Notes: generated from the sequence alone by a model not told the origin. A stretch of 51,974 nt of DNA from an uncultured Bacteroidota bacterium (GCA_937862805.1 CALMDO010000185.1:1-51974), one strand, 5' to 3'. Positions 16,381 to 25,314 are shown, numbered from the stretch's first letter. Numbers and translations: made by a program.

Positions 16381-17367
16381 TTGAAAAAGTTCCTTTTGTT
16401 ATTATTCCTTGCGACTTTCCAGACAAGCTGGGGTCAATTTGCCCCACCTGCAGGTCAACCCGGATCATCCGCGGTGCGCAGAGACAGTTCATCCATCGTT
16501 GCCTGGGCCACCACCTGTCAAGTCACCCGTGGCTATATTAACATCGCCGATACCACCATTACCTATAACGGTTTTAACAAAGCCACCTACGGAACTCCCC
16601 TTTATGCTACAGGTCCGGCCGATGACATGGTTGTCAGCCTGGGTGACCACGGACAAGCCGTTTTATCCTTCGCCAGCCCGATTGTCAACGGCCCGGGAGC
16701 CGATTTCACCGTCTTTGAAAATGCCTTCAACCACACATTCCTTGAATTGGCTTTCGTCGAAGTGAGCTCCGACGGACGACGTTTCGTCAGATTTCCCTCA
16801 ATTTCTCTCACGGAGACTTTCTCCCAGGTGGGCACTTTCGACACGATTGATGCGCGAAAAATCAATAACTTAGCCGGAAAATACCAGGCACTCTACGGAA
16901 CCCCCTTCGATCTTCAGGATCTGATGGACAGTACCGGAATCGACCTGAATGATATCAATTATGTAAAAATTGTCGACGTGGGAGGCGCCATCCTTGACAA
17001 CTATACCAGTAGTGACGCAGCCGGCAATGTAATCAATGATCCCTGGCCTACTCCTTTCGATACCGGCGGATTCGATTTGGATGCAGTGGGCGTGATCCAT
17101 AACTTCGCCCAGGGCATCGATGATGCCCCTTTATCGACCTGGATTCTCAGCTACCCAAACCCGTTTAAGAACAAACTGACTTTCCTGTCCAACAGCCCCG
17201 GAAGTTGTTATTTACTGTTTACTTCAGCCGACGGCAGAATTCTTTTTCAACAACAATTTGAACACCGGACCTCGCTGGACTGCTCATCCCTTCCCACCGG
17301 TATCTATATCGCCCGCCTTCGCTGGAAAGATGGTACTACCTTAACCAGAAAAGTTGTTAAAGAATAA
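16381..17367 (+). CDS. Secreted T9SS type A surface protein of a candidate cobalamin-uptake cassette
   Basis: A protein of 328 residues with a TTG start, a signal peptide at residues 1-18 (ends in SWGQ) and a T9SS type A sorting domain over the last 75 residues (YPNPF ... LPTGIYIARL ... TRKVVKE). The middle contains NGPGADFTVFENAF, LAFVEVSSDGRRF and NDPWPTPFDTGGFDLDAVGVIHN, a pattern I recall from surface proteins found beside BtuB-type receptors in Bacteroidota. It is expected to be moved across the outer membrane and attached to the cell surface, perhaps as a ligand-capture factor. It overlaps the TonB-dependent receptor gene by 14 bp. The binding function is inferred from context only. Confidence 0.8.
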   Translation: MKKFLLLLFLATFQTSWGQFAPPAGQPGSSAVRRDSSSIVAWATTCQVTRGYINIADTTITYNGFNKATYGTPLYATGPADDMVVSLGDHGQAVLSFASPIVNGPGADFTVFENAFNHTFLELAFVEVSSDGRRFVRFPSISLTETFSQVGTFDTIDARKINNLAGKYQALYGTPFDLQDLMDSTGIDLNDINYVKIVDVGGAILDNYTSSDAAGNVINDPWPTPFDTGGFDLDAVGVIHNFAQGIDDAPLSTWILSYPNPFKNKLTFLSNSPGSCYLLFTSADGRILFQQQFEHRTSLDCSSLPTGIYIARLRWKDGTTLTRKVVKE

Positions 17368-19303
17368 ACCCTTTTTCATCCCCTTGCGATATTTCCTGTT
17401 TATATTCCTGCCTTTGGGATGGGGATTCACAGCCTTTACACAAAACCTCTCTGATACCCTGAAATTACCGGAGTTCGAAGTAAAATCAGGCTATATATCA
17501 GGTAATCAGGGTTTTAAAAGAGAAAAATTCGACTCCCTCCTCCTCCTTAAACATCCTGAAGCCAACCTGTCGGACATTCTTTCCAAGAATTCACTCATCT
17601 TTATCAAATCTTATGGTAATGGGAGCCTGGCTTCACCATCGTTCAGGGGTACAACCGCCCAACATACACAGGTGGAATGGAACGGAATCAACCTCAATTC
17701 GCCCATGTTAGGACAAATCGACCTGTCGCAAATTCCTGTTTCCCAATTTGATGAAATTGAAATTTTATATGGCGCGACAGGAATATCCAGAACCAGCGGC
17801 GCTTTTGGAGGAGTGATCAACCTGACGACCCAACCTGATTGGAACAAACGATTGAAAATCAAACTCTCTCAAACTATTGGAAGCTTTGATACCTATACCA
17901 CCAACCTTTCTGTACTTGCAGGAAACCAATCCTTCCAGTCTCAAACAAAAGGTGAATACTCAACCAGCCTGAACGACTTTCTTTATTATAACGATTACCT
18001 GAAAAGTAATGTTCGTCAACAAAATGCATCTTTTCTACAGGCAGGACTTACCCAGGAATTGTTCTGGAAGATCAAAGACCATCACCTGATTTCCGGAAAA
18101 TTCTGGTACAACTTTTCTGACCGGAACCTTCCACCCACTGTGACCGACTACGATCTGGATCATCAGGAAAAACAAAAAGAAGAGGCGCTTCGGGCTGTCC
18201 TGGAATACAAATACGTCGACCGCAAATATAACCTCATGGTCAAAACATGCCTGGTTGACGAATGGATGAACTATCGCCTCGATTCAACAATCGACAATAC
18301 CCATCAATACTATTCCTGGATCAACAGAGTCCGGTTTTCCTGGTTCGGAATAAAAAACCTGACCATCAAACCCGGCATTGATTTCACACGCGACTGGGTA
18401 CGCTCCGATGCTTACGACGGTATAAAAACCCGAAACACAACCAGCCTCTTTGCCGAATTCAATTGGAACATCAGCCATAAACTGAGTAGCTCCCTGGTGA
18501 TCCGCCAGGAGGTGATCGATGATAAATTCCTACCCATCATACCCGCCCTTGGTGTAGAATATCAACCTGTTACAAATGTTGATTGGAAGATAACTTTCAA
18601 TGCAGCCCGAAATTATCGTTATCCCACTCTCAACGACCTCTACTGGTCCATTACTGGTAACCCGGATTTGAAACCGGAGAACAACTATTCCCTGGAATTC
18701 GGAACCCTGTGGAACCATCGGTCAAAAAACGGGAAATTCAGTGTTGAACCATCTTTAAGTGGCTATTATACATGGATTTACGATATGATTACCTGGTCGC
18801 CCGTCGAAGGCAGCAGTCTGTGGAAACCTGAAAATATCGACGAAGTTCGGGCACGCGGAATCGAAACCGGACTGGATCTTCATGTCGAACAATGGGGCAT
18901 CCTGATGGATTGGACCAGTCGCTATGCCTTTACACGCTCAACATACGAAAAAGCCGGTTCAGAATATGACAATAAAATTGGTAAGCAACTGATCTATGTC
19001 CCTGTCCATAACCTGAACAGCGCTCTGACGCTGGAAAAATGGAGATTTTTTATACAGTACAATTTCTCTTACATCAGTGCACGTTATACTGGGAAAGACA
19101 ACCTCTCCATGATGCCGGGATATACCCTGTCGGACATTTTGGCCGGGAAAAACTTTAATTACCGTGATATTGTCTTATCTTTACAAGGTGAAATTGACAA
19201 CCTTTTTAACCTCGATTACCAATCTGTGACCAACCGCCCGATGCCTGGCATTAATTACCGTTTGACCCTGAAAATTACCTTCGACAAACCTTCAGGAAAA
19301 TGA
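17354..19303 (+). CDS. btuB: TonB-dependent outer-membrane receptor, BtuB-like
   Basis: A protein of 649 residues with a TTG start and an N-terminal export signal (about residues 1-30). The plug domain follows at about residues 40-160 (LSDILSKNSLIFIKSYG, SPSFRGTTAQHTQVEWNGINLN, GATGISRTSGAFGGVINL), then a 22-strand beta-barrel ending in an aromatic-rich strand region. There is no N-terminal carboxypeptidase-like domain, so it is not a SusC-type transporter. Its size, the plug sequence and the downstream YncE lipoprotein all suit a cobalamin receptor of the BtuB type. Heme or siderophore receptors have the same fold and remain possible. It is coupled at both ends: a 14-bp overlap upstream and an ATGA overlap downstream. 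Confidence 0.8.
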   Translation: MLKNKPFFIPLRYFLFIFLPLGWGFTAFTQNLSDTLKLPEFEVKSGYISGNQGFKREKFDSLLLLKHPEANLSDILSKNSLIFIKSYGNGSLASPSFRGTTAQHTQVEWNGINLNSPMLGQIDLSQIPVSQFDEIEILYGATGISRTSGAFGGVINLTTQPDWNKRLKIKLSQTIGSFDTYTTNLSVLAGNQSFQSQTKGEYSTSLNDFLYYNDYLKSNVRQQNASFLQAGLTQELFWKIKDHHLISGKFWYNFSDRNLPPTVTDYDLDHQEKQKEEALRAVLEYKYVDRKYNLMVKTCLVDEWMNYRLDSTIDNTHQYYSWINRVRFSWFGIKNLTIKPGIDFTRDWVRSDAYDGIKTRNTTSLFAEFNWNISHKLSSSLVIRQEVIDDKFLPIIPALGVEYQPVTNVDWKITFNAARNYRYPTLNDLYWSITGNPDLKPENNYSLEFGTLWNHRSKNGKFSVEPSLSGYYTWIYDMITWSPVEGSSLWKPENIDEVRARGIETGLDLHVEQWGILMDWTSRYAFTRSTYEKAGSEYDNKIGKQLIYVPVHNLNSALTLEKWRFFIQYNFSYISARYTGKDNLSMMPGYTLSDILAGKNFNYRDIVLSLQGEIDNLFNLDYQSVTNRPMPGINYRLTLKITFDKPSGK

Positions 19304-20400
19304 GCCTCGTCACACACTTGTCCCGGTTTCTTATACTCCTGTCTTGTATTTTTCTGATCTCTTGTTCTAAAGATCCCATTCGGGAAATTACAGTCGACCC
19401 TTATGATACAACCACCAAACCTGCCGAATATGGCAAAGGGGTTTTTGTGATCAATGAAGGCAATTACAACTGGGGCAACGCTTCCGTCACGTTTGTCGAT
19501 TATACCACAGGTATCGCTACCCAGAATATATTCACCAAAGAAAATGGCAGAAATCTGGGGGACGTAGCCCAGTCAATGAAAATCATCAACGGTAAAGGTT
19601 ACATCGTGGTCAATAATTCTTATATTATTGAAATTGTTGATATACAAACTTTTAAATCGATTCAGACCATCAAAGGATTCCCAAGTCCCAGGCATATCGG
19701 GGTCATCAACTCCAAAAAAGCTTATGTCTCTAACCTGAAGAAAGGAATTTCCATCCTTAACCTGGTTACCAATGAGATTACTGGTACCATTCTCATCGAA
19801 GGGTGGACCGAAAACCTGGTGCTCTGCGACAAATTCATGTTTGTCACCTGTATCGGAGAGTACAGGGAACCGAGCTCGAAAAGACACCAGTGGATTGCCG
19901 TATTGGATACAGAATCAGATCAGGTGGTCGATACCCTGCCCTGTGGAAAAGAACCCATTGGCATGGTAATGGATAAAAACAACAAGATCTGGGTCTTATG
20001 TTCCGGGGGCTACGATTTCTACGAAAGACCTTCGCTTATGCGGATCAATCCTTCGAACAGAGCCATCGAGGAAGTGATCCCCTTTCAGGCCAGCCAGAGA
20101 GTTCCCGGAAAACTCACCATTAACACGGCCGGTGATACCCTCTACTTTTTGAACGGCGGGATTTTCCGGATGCCCATCCAATCTGAGACCATACCGGCAA
20201 ACCCTTGGATTCCTTCCAACGGTCGTTTGCTATACGGACTCTCTGTCCATCCGGTAAACAGGACTGTGTTTGTTAGTGATGCCCTGGATTATGTTCAGAA
20301 TGGCGTGGTCTATCAGTATGACCCAAACGGTGTTTTGATCCGCCAGTTTACGGTGGGACGCATTCCGGGCAGCTTTTGCTTTACCCCATTAACACAATGA
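19300..20400 (+). CDS. YncE-like beta-propeller lipoprotein (BtuG-like surface B12-binding protein)
   Basis: A protein of 366 residues. The signal ends in lipobox LISC with the acylated cysteine at C22, followed by S-K-D-P; the lysine-acidic pair after the cysteine resembles the surface-export signals described for Bacteroidota lipoproteins. The mature part shows repeating propeller blades such as GKGVFVINEGNYNWGNASV, PSPRHIGVINSKKAYVSN and EPIGMVMDKNNKIWVLCSGG. This is the YncE/DUF5074 type, which includes BtuG, a surface lipoprotein that binds cobalamin very tightly and caps BtuB in Bacteroides thetaiotaomicron. The ATGA overlap with the receptor gene supports a stable complex. Confidence 0.82.
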   Translation: MSLVTHLSRFLILLSCIFLISCSKDPIREITVDPYDTTTKPAEYGKGVFVINEGNYNWGNASVTFVDYTTGIATQNIFTKENGRNLGDVAQSMKIINGKGYIVVNNSYIIEIVDIQTFKSIQTIKGFPSPRHIGVINSKKAYVSNLKKGISILNLVTNEITGTILIEGWTENLVLCDKFMFVTCIGEYREPSSKRHQWIAVLDTESDQVVDTLPCGKEPIGMVMDKNNKIWVLCSGGYDFYERPSLMRINPSNRAIEEVIPFQASQRVPGKLTINTAGDTLYFLNGGIFRMPIQSETIPANPWIPSNGRLLYGLSVHPVNRTVFVSDALDYVQNGVVYQYDPNGVLIRQFTVGRIPGSFCFTPLTQ

Positions 20401-20421
20401 TTGACCATTGTACCGGGTCAG

Positions 20422-21060
20422 TTAAAGGTTCGACTCTTCGAGGATTGAACAAAACTCACTCAGCATCATAGCTGTAGCACCCCAGATGGTATGCCCGCTG
20501 ATGACATAGGCCGGTACTTTTAAGGAAAAACCTCTCCGTAACTTTATTTTTTGCTGCCTGACATTGCCCGAATCAAGCAAGGCACGCAAAGGTATTTCAA
20601 TAAGCGTCGCGACCTCTTTGGGATCAGCAACAAACCGCGGGCGGGTCGCCATATAACCTACAATGGGAGTGACCAGGAAATTGCTGGGAGGAATATACAA
20701 TTCAGTCAATTGCCCGATGATCTGAACCTGGAGCGGATCAATCCCTGTTTCCTCTGCTGCCTCTCTTAAAGCAGTATAGATAAGGCTCTGGTCATCATCC
20801 TCAGATTTTCCACCGGGAAGACTGACCTGGTCAGAATGGATTCCTTTATATTTAGGTCGTTGTTCCAGTACGAGACCGATCTCTCCATCCATCGGATACA
20901 GGAGGATCAGTACACTGCTTGGAATAGCATTGTCAGGCTGAATAAAATTCATCAGACTTTGTAACCTCGCCATGGATGCCATCTTTAACTGGGCTGTACG
21001 GCCCGGGAGCGGCTTTTTCAACCGTTCTTCCAAAACGAGCATCGTTTCCATGAAGTCCAT
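20422..21060 (-). CDS. Nudix hydrolase, CoA pyrophosphatase-like (NudL type)
   Basis: A cytoplasmic protein of 212 residues. The Nudix region at residues 80-107 reads SLPGGKSEDDDQ ... TALREAAEETGID, with the REAAEE metal-binding helix intact and the GGK...D pattern typical of coenzyme A pyrophosphatases. Such enzymes cleave CoA or acyl-CoA to acyl-phosphopantetheine and adenosine bisphosphate. It is the last gene of a three-gene minus-strand operon, 12 bp after the 5-alpha-reductase-like gene. Confidence 0.88.
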   Translation of the reverse strand: MDFMETMLVLEERLKKPLPGRTAQLKMASMARLQSLMNFIQPDNAIPSSVLILLYPMDGEIGLVLEQRPKYKGIHSDQVSLPGGKSEDDDQSLIYTALREAAEETGIDPLQVQIIGQLTELYIPPSNFLVTPIVGYMATRPRFVADPKEVATLIEIPLRALLDSGNVRQQKIKLRRGFSLKVPAYVISGHTIWGATAMMLSEFCSILEESNL

Positions 21061-21072
21061 AGGGGAGGGGAC

Positions 21073-21837
21073 TCAAAGAAAAAACGGGAAAACCGCTTTC
21101 CTCTCTGCCGGGTAATCGGGAAAGGTCGCTTTGTACCATTTATGGTGGTGTAAAGCCCGCGGAAGAAGATTGACCACAGTCCATACAGCAAATGAAAGTC
21201 CAGGCAAACTCCAGGTCATCACCGCAAAACCAGTCCATTCCAGGATTTCACCAAAGTGGTTGGGACACGAAACGAACCTGAAAAATCCCTTTTGAGGAAT
21301 CACATAGCCGGTCTCGCCAGGTTTACGCAAATGGATCAGTATGGTATCGGCCTGCCAGTTGATGAACATCCCCGCGAAGAAGATTAAAATCCCTGCGATA
21401 AATCGCATATCCAAAAAATAACCCAAAGGATATTGATCCGGGGTAGCCAGGGTTCCCAGGAAATACCCGTTGATGAAACCATTCATGAAATTAAAACCGT
21501 TGCCCATCAACACGATAGCCAGCGGCATCTTTTTCCCTTTCGTCCTTAACCGGAAAGGGAAGACCAGGGTCCGGTTCAAATAATGGAGCAGCCATAAAGA
21601 AAAAAAGATCCAGGTTACCGCGGGACGATTTCCGGTCCCGAAAAGGAAAAAACAGGCGAATACCAGCAATGCAGGCAATTCCATCAGTATCCATCCCAGA
21701 CGGTTGTCGATCACCGCACCCCATTTTTTACTGGAATGTCTTCCATAAGGCGCTACAATCCTGATGATCACCGGAAAAACAAAGATTGCAATAGCAATCC
21801 AGGTATAAACAAGGAGGTAAAAAGTCGATTCTTTCAT
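21073..21837 (-). CDS. Steroid 5-alpha-reductase-like integral membrane protein (PF02544 type)
   Basis: A protein of 254 residues with about six hydrophobic segments. The C-terminal third, ETGYVIPQKGFFRFVSCPNHFGEILEW and later WYKATFPDYPAERKAVFPFF, matches the NADPH-binding end of 3-oxo-5-alpha-steroid 4-dehydrogenases, including the N-H-x-x-E-x-x-E/W motif. Bacterial homologues are often of unknown substrate, and relatives reduce enoyl lipids or polyprenols. It lies 7 bp after an extended SDR similar to 3-beta-hydroxysteroid dehydrogenases, so the two may act in turn on a sterol-like or isoprenoid ketone. It acts in the inner membrane. Confidence 0.82.
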   Translation of the reverse strand: MKESTFYLLVYTWIAIAIFVFPVIIRIVAPYGRHSSKKWGAVIDNRLGWILMELPALLVFACFFLFGTGNRPAVTWIFFSLWLLHYLNRTLVFPFRLRTKGKKMPLAIVLMGNGFNFMNGFINGYFLGTLATPDQYPLGYFLDMRFIAGILIFFAGMFINWQADTILIHLRKPGETGYVIPQKGFFRFVSCPNHFGEILEWTGFAVMTWSLPGLSFAVWTVVNLLPRALHHHKWYKATFPDYPAERKAVFPFFL

Positions 21838-21844
21838 CAGGAAA

Positions 21845-22825
21845 TTATTGAATAAAATGGTTATGCTTCAGCCAGGCTACCATATCGCGGATGGTTTCCG
21901 TGAAAGGACGTGGCTGAAACCCAAGTTCTTTCTGAGCTTTGGAATGATCAGTCAGCCGACTGCCTTCACTGATGATAACCAGCGATTCCTTTGTGTAGAG
22001 GGGTTCTTTCTTGCTAAGTGCGCTGTAGAGACTGATAAAGGGCAATCCAACCCTGGCTAACCAGAAAGGCAGGACCGTCTTTACGATCTTCCTTCCCGAC
22101 TCCTTTTCCAAAATGGATGCAAGGTCAGTGAGGCTGTGCCAATGACCCGATAACAGGTACTTTTCACCGCACCTGCCTTTATCAATGGCAGCGACAGCAG
22201 CATCTACGACATCCCTGACATCAACCCAGTCATAACCACCCGGCACCAGCGAAGGGATTTTATGGTTGATAAGATCTACAATCGCTTTCCCGGTCAATGA
22301 TGGTTCAGGATCAGCCGGACCAATGATGGCCGTCGGGCTCAGAATCACTGCGTCAAGACCTTTGCTAACAGCCTCCCTGACAGCCCTCTCGCCGGAAGCT
22401 TTGGAGCAATCGTAAGCAAATCCTTTGTCCTGGACCAACGGACGGCTTTCATCCAACCGCTCATTTAGGGGGTGCTGTTGAAAAGCGTGGATAGAACTGA
22501 AATGGATGAAGCGCCTGATGCCTTTTTCAAGAGCGATATCAAGCAGATTGCCGGTGCCTTCGCTGTTGGTACGATGTACCATCCCGTCTTTATCACCGAC
22601 AATAGATATTTTCGCGGCCAGGTGATATACTACTTCGACATCCTCCAGTAACAAACGGATAGAAGTTTTGTCTAAAACATCCCCTTTGATAAGTTGAACC
22701 GGAATCTTTTTTAGTTCCTGGTCGTTTCGATGGTATAAAGCTTTAACCTGGTGACCGGCTTGTAGCAGCGTGTTGCATAGATTGATCCCGACATGGCCAC
22801 TGGCGCCTGTAATAGCAATTTTCAT
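21845..22825 (-). CDS. NAD(P)-dependent extended SDR (3-beta-HSD / dihydroflavonol-reductase-like)
   Basis: A protein of 326 residues. The Rossmann motif is GASGHVGINLC at residues 7-17, followed by VYHLAAKISI, the catalytic serine region HFSSIHAF and the YDCSKASGE motif with the catalytic Y and K. The C-terminal region (RPFTETIRDMVAWL) is typical of hopanoid-associated epimerases, 3-beta-hydroxysteroid dehydrogenases and dihydroflavonol reductases. No sugar-nucleotide genes are adjacent. It is first in the operon with the 5-alpha-reductase-like and Nudix genes. Confidence 0.85.
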   Translation of the reverse strand: MKIAITGASGHVGINLCNTLLQAGHQVKALYHRNDQELKKIPVQLIKGDVLDKTSIRLLLEDVEVVYHLAAKISIVGDKDGMVHRTNSEGTGNLLDIALEKGIRRFIHFSSIHAFQQHPLNERLDESRPLVQDKGFAYDCSKASGERAVREAVSKGLDAVILSPTAIIGPADPEPSLTGKAIVDLINHKIPSLVPGGYDWVDVRDVVDAAVAAIDKGRCGEKYLLSGHWHSLTDLASILEKESGRKIVKTVLPFWLARVGLPFISLYSALSKKEPLYTKESLVIISEGSRLTDHSKAQKELGFQPRPFTETIRDMVAWLKHNHFIQ

Positions 22826-22848
22826 CCTGCATGAGTGAAGTTAGTGCG

Positions 22849-22856
22849 CAAAATTA
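22849..22856 (-). promoter_or_regulatory. Bacteroidota -7 element (TAATTTTG) for the SDR/5-alpha-reductase operon
   Basis: Minus-strand TAATTTTG is a perfect -7 box 23 bp before the ATG at 22825. Confidence 0.5.
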
Positions 22857-22932
22857 GCAATAATTCTATGCAACAGTTTCCTTTTGCCGATATATGTAGT
22901 ATTTTTACAACTGTAACTTAAAGTCCGCCACC

Positions 22933-23931
22933 ATGAAAATTCTGATAAAAATCATTTATTGGCTTCTTGGTATAGTCGCTGTTTTATTGGTCGTAGCCTA
23001 CCTGCTCCCAAGGAAATATTCAGTTGAACGAATTATTTATATAAAGGCTGATAAAACATTGATATACAATTTAACATCTAATTTTGATAAATGGACACTT
23101 TGGGTTCCATGGACCAAGGAAGAAGACACAACAGCGATCTTTGAAATTTCAGGTCCTGTCGGTCAACCGGGTGCGACGTGGAAATGGGAAGGAAAGAAAA
23201 TGGGCCAGGGAGAGATGGTTGCTACAGAATTGGTTCCTGACCAGTTAGTAGCTTATGATCTTTCTTTTGCACAGGGCAAGTACCGGTCAAAGGGGAAGAT
23301 TGCCATAATAGAGGAGGATTCCTGTAAGGTAATCTGGTCGGATGAAGGAGACCTGGGAAACAATCCATTGAACCGGTACATGGGGTTATTCATGGATCGG
23401 ATGATGGGACCGGATTTTGAAAAAGGACTTTTAAAACTGAAGGAGTTGGCAGAGACAAGAAACAAATGGCCACGGATTGAGATGACTCGGTTGCCGGCAC
23501 AGTTGGCCCTTGTGGTCAGGGATTCTGCCGGACCTGCAACGTACAGCCAGATTATGGGCAAAGCGTATGGTGAAATTACCGAATTCATTCATGCTTCACG
23601 GCTCAAAGTAAAAGGATATCCTTTTGCGGTATATATCCGGTGGGATTCAACGACCATGTTTTCGGTAATGGATATTGGGATCCCTGTTGAATTTGCTAAT
23701 AAAGGGAAAGGCAGGATTGAAGTGGTTTGTTATCCTGAACAGAAAGCAGTCAAAGCCATTTATTTCGGCCCTTATTCAAAGACTGCTGATGCCTATTACG
23801 CTTTAGATACCTATTGTAAGGAGAGTAAACTGGAGATTACCGGAGGCCCATGGGAAATTTACGTGACCGATCCCATGCAGGAGAAAGACAGCCTGAAGTG
23901 GCAAACCGATATTGTTTTTCCGGTGAAATAG
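22933..23931 (+). CDS. Membrane-anchored SRPBCC-GyrI-like two-domain protein
   Basis: A protein of 332 residues. Residues 5-25 form one transmembrane helix, with most of the protein on the far (periplasmic) side or as a tail-out anchor. Residues about 28-170 are a START/SRPBCC (polyketide-cyclase-like) ligand-binding domain (FDKWTLWVPWTKEED, GPVGQPGATWKWEGKKMGQGEM). Residues about 175-330 resemble the GyrI/AraC effector-binding domain (YGEITEFIHASRLKV, PFAVYIRWDS, FGPYSKTADAYYALDTYC, GGPWEIYVTDP). Both are hydrophobic-ligand folds. No DNA-binding part is present, so it is not a regulator in the usual sense. It is probably transcribed alone. Confidence 0.8.
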   Translation: MKILIKIIYWLLGIVAVLLVVAYLLPRKYSVERIIYIKADKTLIYNLTSNFDKWTLWVPWTKEEDTTAIFEISGPVGQPGATWKWEGKKMGQGEMVATELVPDQLVAYDLSFAQGKYRSKGKIAIIEEDSCKVIWSDEGDLGNNPLNRYMGLFMDRMMGPDFEKGLLKLKELAETRNKWPRIEMTRLPAQLALVVRDSAGPATYSQIMGKAYGEITEFIHASRLKVKGYPFAVYIRWDSTTMFSVMDIGIPVEFANKGKGRIEVVCYPEQKAVKAIYFGPYSKTADAYYALDTYCKESKLEITGGPWEIYVTDPMQEKDSLKWQTDIVFPVK

Positions 23932-24026
23932 CCTGCCGGGACTGTCCTGGAGAAACAGAATCAGCTATTAGTTGTTACCATTCAATATTTCTTATAATTA
24001 ATATTATGTTAAGTAGCAACTTTTAA

Positions 24027-24064
24027 AAGAAAGGAGAATTTCCTGTGGAAGACTCTCCTTTTCT
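24027..24064. terminator. Bidirectional terminator hairpin between convergent genes
   Basis: AAAGGAGA at 24030-24037 pairs with TCTCCTTT at 24054-24061, with a second inner stem (TTTCC with GGAAG). A T run follows on the plus strand and A-rich sequence precedes it, so it can work in both directions. It lies between the SRPBCC-GyrI gene and the convergent TPR gene. Confidence 0.7.
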
Positions 24065-24078
24065 ATAAAGTATAACCT

Positions 24079-25269
24079 TTATTTCTTCTGCTGTGCCTCG
24101 TTGATCTTATCCTGGATGTCCTTGAGCTTGTCATTGTGGTTCGTCCTGGCGTAGATCTGTTTTAAAGAATACAACGTATTCAGATCATCCGGTTGTAACA
24201 CGGATGCCTTTTCGAGGTAAGGTAATGCTTTTTCCAGATAGCTGTCTGCCTCCTTCTTTAATTTATCAAATTGGGCCGTTGCATCCAGTGGTAAACGGTT
24301 TGCTTCATCGTTGATACCGGCTGCCTTGTTCACAAACATTGCTCCCAGGTTATAATTTGCTTCAAAATATTCAGGATTGAGTCGCAATGCTTCTTTGTAT
24401 GTTCTGATAGCCTGGTCAAAGGCGTCTGATCTGACAGCTTCAGATTTGGTAGAATCATTGGATAAATTGTCATAGATGGTTCCAAGTGCAAAATAGACTG
24501 AATAATTGGAAGAATCCTTTTTCCGGGCGATTTCAAGGTTGGTTAACGCTTTTTTTGTATCGTTGAAGGTCAGGTAAATATTGGTTTCCGTCAACAATAA
24601 ACGAAGATCATTCTGGTACTCTTTCTGACCCATGCGGACATATTTTAAGGCATTGGCAGAATCTTGTTCCTGACGGTATATGTCAGATAAAGCCACATAT
24701 AAATTCAGGGATTTATAGTTCCCCTTGATCAGTTTCAGGTAATAATCCTTTGCGGCTGCTTTTTCGTTGGCCAGCGAAGCACAGGTAGCGGCGTTGAGCA
24801 GGGATAAGGTGTCGGCGATTCCGGAAGCTTCGATCACTTCTGCTCCTTTGGCAAAATTCGACATGGCATCCTTGTATTCACGCTTGTTGTATGCTTCTAC
24901 TGCGGCATTGTAATAGTTGTTTCTTTGCCAGTTCAATTTCGCAAGGATATCATCGAAATATTCTTTTTTCGGATCGAATTCTACCGCCTTCTTATATGAA
25001 TCAATTGATTTTGTCATGGGATCAGAATCCAATGCCTTGAATTTCTCGTCCTGGGTATTGGCAATTTCCAGGTAAATGTTTCCCCGGATAAACCAAGCTC
25101 TTGCATCCTGTGCTGTACTCGGATCCAGAATACATTGATTGATGGCTTCCATTGCCTTATCTAATTTACCATCTTTGAGATAGTTGGAAGCAGATTGCCG
25201 GACGTTTTTCTGGCCAAAAGCCATGGTCATGGCAAAAACCACAAATAAAGTCAATGCAATTTTTTTCAT
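24079..25269 (-). CDS. Exported TPR-repeat protein
   Basis: A protein of 396 residues from the ATG at 25269, which gives a clean signal peptide (MKKIALTLFVVFAMTMAFGQ); the frame extends 16 codons upstream into the promoter region. The mature part is almost wholly helical, with tetratricopeptide repeats such as AWFIRGNIYLEI, SLNLYVALSDIYRQEQDSANALKYVRMG, YSVYFALGTIYDNL and EYFEANYNLGAMFVNKA. It is probably a periplasmic scaffold or assembly protein. A conserved partner cannot be named from the sequence. Confidence 0.85.
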   Translation of the reverse strand: MKKIALTLFVVFAMTMAFGQKNVRQSASNYLKDGKLDKAMEAINQCILDPSTAQDARAWFIRGNIYLEIANTQDEKFKALDSDPMTKSIDSYKKAVEFDPKKEYFDDILAKLNWQRNNYYNAAVEAYNKREYKDAMSNFAKGAEVIEASGIADTLSLLNAATCASLANEKAAAKDYYLKLIKGNYKSLNLYVALSDIYRQEQDSANALKYVRMGQKEYQNDLRLLLTETNIYLTFNDTKKALTNLEIARKKDSSNYSVYFALGTIYDNLSNDSTKSEAVRSDAFDQAIRTYKEALRLNPEYFEANYNLGAMFVNKAAGINDEANRLPLDATAQFDKLKKEADSYLEKALPYLEKASVLQPDDLNTLYSLKQIYARTNHNDKLKDIQDKINEAQQKK

Positions 25270-25314
25270 TGTGTTGATTGTTAGTATGTTATTATTACTC
25301 TCCTTTTCAGCGGG

